Shown here piece after piece: positions 57,201 to 64,000 of a stretch of DNA of 64,000 nt (the stretch's first letter is position 1; every line of letters starts with the position of its first letter). Location: the NCBI RefSeq assembly GCF_008831285.2, contig NC_045141.1, positions 1,798,001 to 1,862,000 on the forward strand, written 5' to 3'. Below the pieces are notes generated by a model, which saw nothing but the letters and a program-made list of their open reading frames with translations, was not told where the DNA came from and made no database searches. This stretch comes from Nymphaea colorata (Eukaryota > Streptophyta > Magnoliopsida > Nymphaeales > Nymphaeaceae). The position numbers and the translations under genes are program-made.

Positions 57201-60200
57201 ACACTTCCATCCTTTTTCTTTCATTCTTCTTCCCCTATTTCAGTCTTTCTTTATTCCTTCTTTCCTTTTTTATCTATGTCTTATTTTGCCTCTTTCTTAT
57301 TTCTTTCTTTCCTTATCTTTTTATTTCATCTTCTGCCTTTTCTTCTTTGCTTGTTTATTTCTTTTGTGAGTGCTTTTGCCATTCAGAAGCATCCTAATCA
57401 TATGGTATCAAAGACTCTGGAGTCTTCACCAGCCGATTTCAAGCTTCCAATTTTCAAAAGATTTTTCAAAGACTGCAACCCCACTTTGGCCTTGATGGTG
57501 GGCCAAATGATGAACTAATGAACCAATACCATGGTTCACCCATGCATCTATCATCTATCTTAGGGGTTGTTATCAGAATTATCAAGCTCCAAACACCATT
57601 AAAGAAAATGCATTGTTAGAGGCATCAAGGTCGACCCAAGTCCAAGGACGAAGACCAAGGAGGTACATTACTTGAAAAAGCAAGGACATCTCCGACAGCA
57701 CAACATGCCTTAAAATCTATGTCATATGAGTGCTCCTAAACGGCTGCCGCAACCCTGTCAACATTGGTGCTTCTCCGACACAGCACGTTGATGCAGTAAG
57801 CTAAATCGGGCCAAAGCTAATCCTTTTATATGTGCAGCTGGCTAAAATAGCTCTAATACAAAAAAATATATATATGTAAATACTAAATATAGATAAATAC
57901 AACTACTAAACAAATAACAAATAACATATATCCATACACACACACAAGTGTGTGTGTGTGTGTGTGTGTATATGTACATTTTCACTGCACATGCACCTAT
58001 ATTTTTTTGAAAACATGTTGCATCTGCACCAGTACCCACACCTTGCACCCATGTGTCATAGCTTAAAACCTGAGAATATCTTGGTGCATGAGGTCAATGT
58101 TCTAGGGGAGAAATTGAAAATGATCATTGAAAAAGCAGCAAGATCAGCCCTTGAGCAAATGGTGCAAGAACAACCATTCTCCCTTCAACTTTCAAACACC
58201 ACATTCGAATACCATCAAAAGCAATGCAACATCAAAACTGAGATTGCTCCAACTCCAACCAGCACGATCTGGCAACCGATGCCTGGAAAACACCGTGCTT
58301 GCCTTGTGTGAGCAACTCCAGCACAAACAATGACCACAATACATGTACAACCCCATTTGCATTGATTGTAATACATGAAGCCAACAACAAAAGCATCTCC
58401 ACATATTCCATCGATAAGGAGTGTGCCTAATCAACAAGCCAACAACTACCTCATTTTCTAGGAAGCAACTACCTGAAGGTCCCAGATTGGCCATCAACAC
58501 CTAATTGTATGACGGCCGACAGCAACACAATGTCATTCCTTCACAAGCTTGGCCAAGGATAGTGTTGCAGCTAACAAGGTGTCTACAAGGCTGCCTATGC
58601 CCATGCTATCCCTTTGTTCGACAGCAGTAGGCAACTATATTGCTTCTGCTGAAGGAAGCGCTAAAGGTCAAACCAATTGTGGCATATGCTCTGCATGCCT
58701 CACCCCATACCAACAACGCTCGATCTACCCCAGCTGAACTCTAACTTAACTCCCATGACCATGGACACCTTGCACTCAATCCAGAACATCGAAAGATCAA
58801 ATCCCTCGAGCTAGAAACGAGCCTCCCCTACAGTCTTGGGAGCAAGACCATTATAACAGGGGAGAAGTTAGTGTGGACCTATCTCAAGCCCCATCCAACC
58901 CTATTTACTCCAACTAAAATGATCTGAACAAGGGGTCCTTGGCCATAGACCAGTGGCTAAGATGGATGAAGAGTGAGCATAGAGGCTGCACACATGTGAA
59001 CCATTCAAAAGGTCAAGCGAGGATGGAGACAAGACGCACGCTCTGGACGAATATATAATCATGCCCAAAGTGGAAAGTGTCGAGGTGGATGTGGCCTTCC
59101 TCATCTAGCTACATAAGATCCACTTGCAATCCCCACACTAAGTGTGAAGTTCTGCCCCCTGGCCCACAAGGCCCAGCAAGCGAATGCCAAAGGCACGACT
59201 TGATCTAACATGCCACCTGACTCTCCAAGGGAGATGTGCCCTTGCCTTAATAAATTTTCAAACGTTTGTTCAAATTCCAAATGTTCTCGCCTTAATTGTC
59301 TCCATTTTGAAAAGATTTTCTTATTTAAGCTAGTCTATTGCACCCTAGAGGACAGATCTTGATGAAACGAAACAAGGATCAAGTTTTATTCCTCTCTCTC
59401 TTGGGTTCTTGTCATTTATCGCTATCTTCAAATAATTGGACACCTCACCGGACAACTACCAGCCGATCTAGTGTAGGGACTGCTTGGGCCCTCCTTACTA
59501 GGCGACACCCCTAGACATAGGCAATCACTTCTTCAAGGCTTGGCGGCATAAATTTCACATTGCTGGTTTAATAAAATCCAATATAACTGGGTAACTAATT
59601 TCATTCGATGAAAGATATAGTATAAATAGGAGTTATTACATGGATCCGCAGTTAGACACGAGGCAGCAGGACTGGCGAGCTTGAGAGCACCAATACTAAT
59701 CGACCTTAAGTGAAATCCGCACACATTGGTTCCTGGAAGTAAAATGCTCTGCTCCATTAACTTCACTAAATTAACAAGGCAGGGTATTCATCTCTGGTGT
59801 CCATGCGCCCCAAGGAACCTTTTTGCCAGTCCGGATTCCTGCCCTAAGTATAAAAATCGAGTTCCTCCGAAGTGAAACCACAAGATCGGAGCAGCGCGCT
59901 AGAAGAAGATTAACACAACTGTAGTATGGGACAAAACGAAGGAAGCGGGGGATGGGGGCGCGGCCGAAGGTAAATGTAATTATGATGTTCAATCATCCTT
60001 AAAGCCCTTATCCGCAAAAGGCCCCAAACCATGCCTTCGTCATGTGCAACCAAACTTACACAAAATAATAAAACCTCAGCAATGACAATGCGCATGATGT
60101 TTCAAGAAAATTAGAGCTCCAACAACAGCAAGAAAAATAAAAAACGAAAACGAATAAAATCAACCCATTTTCCAAGAACCAAAACGCAATCAACCGCAGC

Positions 60201-60454
60201 ACAAAAGAACATCGGAAAAGAAAGGCAAAAAAGAAGACAAGATAATGGCGAACAACGCCATATAACAGAATAAAGGGTAAGAAGAGGAAGAGGAGGGAAT
60301 TGAACAAAACAGTAGGAACGCACCGGAGGCCCTTCTCGTCGAAGCCGACGGAGAGCGACTTGTTCCGGAGAGGCTTCCCCTTGACACTAAGTCTTGAAGG
60401 ATCTGGGATCCCTCCGCCCTCCTCTTCTTCTTCTACCTGTTCCTCCCAGCCCAT
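54207..60454 (-). CDS. RRP17: RRP17/NOL12-like nucleolar rRNA-processing protein, 5 exons, 231 aa
   Basis: Family role: conserved nucleolar RNA-binding 5'-3' exonuclease or cofactor (yeast Rrp17, animal NOL12/Nop25) in pre-60S rRNA maturation. Exons right to left: 60324-60454, 56771-56876, 55609-55729, 54470-54661 and 54207-54352. All introns are GT-AG with compatible phases, totalling 696 nt. The signature spans exons 1-2 (residues about 36-79): VGFDEKGLR, DFITGFHKRKKRRQKEAQ and a Lys/Arg/Glu-rich helix that should form a coiled coil. Exon 3 gives LAYGGGPVNPGTVPDDP and an acidic stretch. The C-terminus is Lys/Arg-rich and ends GKRKVRK, typical of nucleolar proteins. The start is the first ATG of an acidic N-terminus. 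Intron 1 is 3.4 kb and filled with repeats. Nothing is broken. Confidence 0.93.
57123..57360. repeat. TTC/CT-rich low-complexity tract in RRP17 intron 1
   Basis: Pyrimidine-rich on the plus strand. The 131-codon plus-strand frame across it is a Phe/Leu/Ser-rich artefact. Confidence 0.8.
57540..59560. other. repeat-like GC-richer insert in RRP17 intron 1, origin unresolved
   Basis: About 2 kb differs in composition from the intron around it. Broken plus-strand frames (for example 57952-58311 with KLKMIIEKAARSALEQMV, and 58549-58737) are Gln/Thr/Pro-rich, like a decayed gypsy gag, but no zinc knuckle, protease or RT motif was found. The segment around 59330-59520 (CTCTCTCTTGGGTTCTTG and onwards) looks like an LTR R/U5 region. 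Ends were not placed. Confidence 0.35.
57935..57969. repeat. (CA)n(TG)n palindromic microsatellite
   Basis: A CACACACACA run is followed directly by AGTGTGTGTGTG, so the tract is self-complementary. It lies in RRP17 intron 1. Confidence 0.9.
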
Positions 60455-60620
60455 CCCTCAAGATCAGGGGGATCCCGTGGTCCCGATCGGCGCTTCTTGT
60501 GGCTTCCACTGACCGTCACGCCGGCTGCCGTTGTGTAGGAGGAGGAGCGCGGTGGCTGAGGGACACCTTTTATGGCAAAGCGGCCTACTTTTTGGGTGAA
60601 TAGCACACCACCATCCATTG
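60455..60620 (-). promoter_or_regulatory. RRP17 proximal promoter / 5' UTR
   Basis: This is the sequence immediately upstream of the start codon, GC-rich. No exact telo-box (AAACCCTAA) or site II (TGGGCC/T) was found here. The nearest similar word is TTGGGCGGCCC at about 60645, outside this stretch. Confidence 0.35.
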
Positions 60621-62270
60621 TTCATAGAATTTCAAATTACTGGTTGGGCGGCCCGTAGAAGCCGGTGGTGTGTATCAGGAAAAATCCGTTCTCATAAGTG
60701 CCTTAAATAAAAAAAGTCGACCAAACCTAAAAGCTTGTAATTTTCTTATCGAAGTAGCCTGATAGTACGACAACTTTCTGGTAACCACCTCAATGCTCTT
60801 GAACACGTTGCAACGTAACACATCTCTCATGTTTTAACCTACTTTACACCCGCTATAAAACATTATCTGCCATTAAAGTTTCCTACATACAAACAGTCAA
60901 CAATATTACATTAGCAGAAAAACCGATCGATTGAATTAAAGAATCCATTTGCATGGGTGAAGAACAAGACAGAGTTTAGCCAATTCGTGAACGATCAAGG
61001 GTGATCCAACTGCATATTGTTTGCGTTATGTCGCTATCTTCTTTTATCAAGCATTAATTCCATCATGTTTAAATAAGTCATTTTATTCCCTTGCATAACT
61101 ATTGTCCTAACACACATAATTGCTACAATAGGTTGTATTCATCTTATTGTCTTGGTTGTTGTATCATCTCTTTATTTAGTTTTGCAATATCGATTGTTAT
61201 TGTTTGGTTGTTAAATGCATCTCATAAAAAATTGTAGATGTCGTTGATTAACTTCAAATTACTTCATTTTTCAATGTATGTATCCTTAGAGGTTGTTTGA
61301 TAACCGTCTTACCAGACAAAATCAAGAAGAGGCCTTGTTTACCACATTGTAGTTTTGTTAGTCCTATCAATGGTGTTCTTTGTCCTTTATTTGATAGTTT
61401 TAAGGATTGAACACAACATTTTTTTATGTCTAGTTTTTGTTTTTGTATATGTTTGTTTTGTATGTACTGTTTGGCGTTTGTTTTATGTTCTGTCTTATTT
61501 GTCCAATGTTTGTGTTTTGTATTGTCTGCTTTATCTGACTTGTCTTTCCATCCATCGTTTGTCTTCCATTCTATTTGTTTTGTCCATTCCATCTAGTGTT
61601 TGTGTCTTGTGCAATGTGTTATGTTTGTGTTGTCTGTTTTGTCCATGGTTTGATAAGAAAGACATTTTATTTGTTAGTGCTGTTTATTCTAAAATGTTGC
61701 TAAAATATGCAAAACCTATTTCTAATTATGTCATTGAAAACCTATACAAAGAACTTGTTATATTGTTCAATACATTTATATTGTTAAGATTTTGGTAAAG
61801 CAAGATCATGTTAAAATAAGACAAATATATAGAATATCCATATAGCCAAACCAACTTCTACGAATTGATCCGTTTAACAAGAACATAATCAGTGTTACAT
61901 ATTACATTAAATAGTCAGCAATAGAAAAATGAAACCATATAACATCAATACAAGAAGAAATTAAATTTCCACATGTTGGAGGAACGTTGGCATACATCGA
62001 CACAAAAACAGGATAAAGAAGTCTATAGACCCCAAGACAACAAGAGTAGAGTTACTATAAACATATAGACACCTATGACAACTTGCAACAACCAGTCTTC
62101 TTAGATGTGTGTTGTTGCTCGGACTGCATCTTGGCCATTATCCTTCTCTCGAATACCACATAAGATTTGAGGCAAGGCATCATCATTTAATTACCGCATT
62201 TGTAAAAATAAAAAGGCCATTAAATAGTTAGATTATATGCATAAAATATGAATTTAATTGAACATATAAT
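60621..62270. other. intergenic sequence with TGTTTTGTCC-rich tract
   Basis: No gene recognised. At 61355-61660 imperfect TTTGTCTGTTTTGTCC/TTTGTGTTTTGT words recur, and the flanks carry GTTTGATAACC (61298) and GGTTTGATAAG (61646). This is low-complexity and possibly part of a MITE. The 147-codon Cys/Leu/Phe/Val-rich frame 61355-61798 and its antisense are products of that composition. Confidence 0.4.
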
Positions 62271-62439
62271 TAGAAAAGTGGGCAGTTAATAAAAAGGGGG
62301 GGCTTTTTCCCCCTTGTCTTCCACTTCATCTTTTTCCTTTGGCTTGACCGTGTGATAAGAGGAGGGCGGAGGTGTGGCAGCGGCGACGATTGGGCCGACA
62401 GAGGAAGGCAACGGCGGCGGCAACGACATTGCACAGGTA

Positions 62440-62830
62440 AGCTGTCGGTCTCTCTCTCTCCCTGTCCCTTCTTTCTTCCTTCTTCTCCTCCGCCACTCTC
62501 ACGCACTATCACCCTCTCTGTCTGTCTCTCCCCTCTATGCATGTTCCCTTTTTCTTCCGCCAGCTCTCGCTTGCACCGTCTCACCCCTTTGCAGCGCTCT
62601 ATACCCTCTGTCCGCATACCCTCTCTCGCTGCCTGTCTCTTCTCCCCTTGTCTGCACTCTCTCACTTCCCCGTGTGTTGTTGCTCCCACTCGCAGCCCCC
62701 TTCTCACTCTCGCATCTTTCTCTGTCCTCAAGCTCTCACTCCCCGTCTCTTGTTTCCTTCACCCTCTTTCTCTCGCACCTGGTCCCTCTCCCTTGTTGTT
62801 CCCTGCCTCCCCCAACTGAACCAATCCCTC
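62440..62830. repeat. CT-rich tract with GC-rich leader
   Basis: Dense CTCTCTC/CCCTC sequence generates overlapping open frames on both strands (62352-62871 plus, 62270-62731 minus), none with a known domain. The GC-rich stretch just before it (62360-62440, GGCGGCGGCAACGAC) ends at a GT that could be a splice donor, so this could be a 5' exon and intron of an unidentified transcript. Confidence 0.4.
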
Positions 62831-63373
62831 AGTCGGACTCCCTTTCTAGAGTTCATTTTCACTTTTTCTAACTAGTTATTGACTGTTTGGTCAATTTGCA
62901 GCTTGGAGATGCATATTTCCCCTCATACCAGTAAAGTGAAGGCGTTGGTGGTGAAGAAAGCGAGGAATCTTTGGCGTTGGCGCTCCATGGAACATTCGAG
63001 ATGACTACCGAGAACATTGCAGCAGTTTGGACACTAATATTGGGGTGAGCAAGGCCTAATCGAGCCTAAATTATTGAATATTATCTATTAGAGCATGTAT
63101 AATTATTATTTGAGCATGCTAAACTCATGATTTGATTATTTGGAATGCAATGTAGCGATGTTGTTATTTTTTGGGAAGTTTAGGACTGTTTTGAGTAGGA
63201 TCAGAATCCACATGTATATCTATCTTTTAGCATGGTGGGTTGATGTTCGAAGCGATTAGAAAACATGGTAGAGATCGTGATGTTGTAGAGAAGATTTAGA
63301 ACCATTTTAACGAGCTTGGGAAATATGCTTTTATTGATGTACATATGTGTTGTATGTTGAGAATCTTAATTGC

Positions 63374-63533
63374 AGGGAAGACACCTCAACTAAAGAAAGC
63401 AATTGAAAAATGTGTTAGTGATGGATTGATCGAAAGCATGGAGCTTAAATCATTGGGTGAGAACCTCAAGGGGTTGAGAAGAAGCCTACTGGAGGGCTTT
63501 GTGGGTCAACACTACCCGTTGACACCTTCTTGA
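63374..63533 (+). CDS. unidentified exon-like open frame
   Basis: After a TTGCAG acceptor-like sequence the frame encodes 52 residues starting GKTPQLKKAIEKCVSDG, with LIESMELKSLGENLKG, then a TGA stop. It is hydrophilic with alternating charged helices, unlike the low-complexity frames nearby. Together with the GC-rich sequence at 62360-62440 it might belong to a small spliced gene or transposon remnant. I do not recognise a family, and upstream exons are not resolved. Confidence 0.25.
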
Positions 63534-64000
63534 GACGATGACATACCTCAATGAGTATATCTTACACTTGTATAGATTGTAAAGTGAAATAAGTAGAAAT
63601 CTTATCACTTGTTTATGTTTGCAGGTACACCGAGCACATCCAGTAGATCTTGAGCAACAAGACATGAAGCTCGAGGCATTTTGAAGTATTTTGTGGATGC
63701 AAGACAGGTATGGCGGCATTCCAAGCAAATCTCTGCTTAGAGCCAATTTGTGAATGTGTGTTCTTAGGATCGTTGGATTCCAAGATTGTGATGTAATTAA
63801 ATGATTGTAAAGTGATTGAATGAATGTATGCATGAGAGTTTAATGCTTATGTGATTACTTTTGTTTAAAAATTTCTACACAATTGCATGTGCATGCTAGA
63901 TTGATAACTGCTTAGGACAGATGAGGTGGGGTATCGAGTCGAGTGTCTTCTCGACCCCAATTGTGCATTAGAAAACATCTTAGAATGATAACTGCCTAGG
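63534..64000. other. intergenic sequence to window end
   Basis: No gene recognised. A minus-strand 115-codon frame (63833-63486) has no identifiable domain. GATAACTGC(T/C)TAGG occurs twice, at about 63903 and 63987. Confidence 0.35.

Noticed and set aside
61355..61798. 147-codon Cys/Leu/Val/Phe-rich frame that looks like a membrane protein
   Set aside because: It arises from TGTTTTGTC-type low-complexity sequence, with an equally open antisense frame.
62270..62875. Overlapping 112-165 codon open frames on both strands
   Set aside because: All are Ser/Leu/Pro- or Arg/Glu-rich translations of one CT-rich tract, with no domain and no consistent frame preference.
1..64000. CRISPR arrays, bacterial operons or phage-type systems
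   Set aside because: The tandem arrays present are LTR or leader minisatellites without regular unique spacers, and all genes found are plant genes or plant retroelements.

Overview
This is a window of plant nuclear DNA, almost certainly from a flowering plant. The evidence is a split gene for the land-plant-specific CALMODULIN-BINDING PROTEIN 60 family, plant-type Ty1/copia and Ty3/gypsy-derived LTR retrotransposons, MITE-like elements and abundant AT-rich, repeat-dominated spacer. Multi-kilobase introns and the repeat load suggest a medium or large genome. Species cannot be named from the sequence. No bacterial-type operons, CRISPR arrays or rRNA genes were seen.

Two host genes can be reconstructed exon by exon, both on the minus strand. 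(1) CBP60-like: eight coding exons between 30362 and 18126, predicted 652 aa, with the C-terminal calmodulin-binding helix intact. (2) RRP17/NOL12-like nucleolar rRNA-processing protein: five coding exons between 60454 and 54207, predicted 231 aa. A third host-derived locus, on the plus strand at about 46186-49080, is a decayed unprocessed pseudogene of a chloroplast-type ABC1/UbiB atypical kinase (ABC1K). Its diagnostic KxGQ motif is broken by a stop codon.

The rest is mostly mobile DNA. 1-2880: 3' part of a Tnt1-like copia element (+) whose integrase core is deleted. 7464-12440: a structurally complete 4,967-bp copia element (-) with 5-bp target duplication ACCAA, 280/284-bp LTRs, PBS, PPT and all domains, but broken by stop codons. 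About 31500-34640: a more decayed copia fragment (-) lying upstream of CBP60. 35064-44768: a large non-coding LTR element resembling a LARD, with ~3.05-kb LTRs, a ~3.2-kb internal region made largely of tandem repeats, and a third partial LTR. The order LTR - internal - LTR - internal fragment - LTR fragment indicates recombination followed by a deletion. Small DNA-transposon-like inverted-repeat elements lie at 13305-14104, 18991-19341 (inside the last CBP60 intron), 50070-50296 and perhaps 50930-51790.

No unambiguous new biological system is visible. The most interesting structures are the three-LTR LARD array with a microhomology junction, the TTAGGG-containing minisatellite in the copia leader, the inverted-repeat family recurring in and near CBP60, and tandem NAGNAG splice acceptors at the last exon of both host genes.
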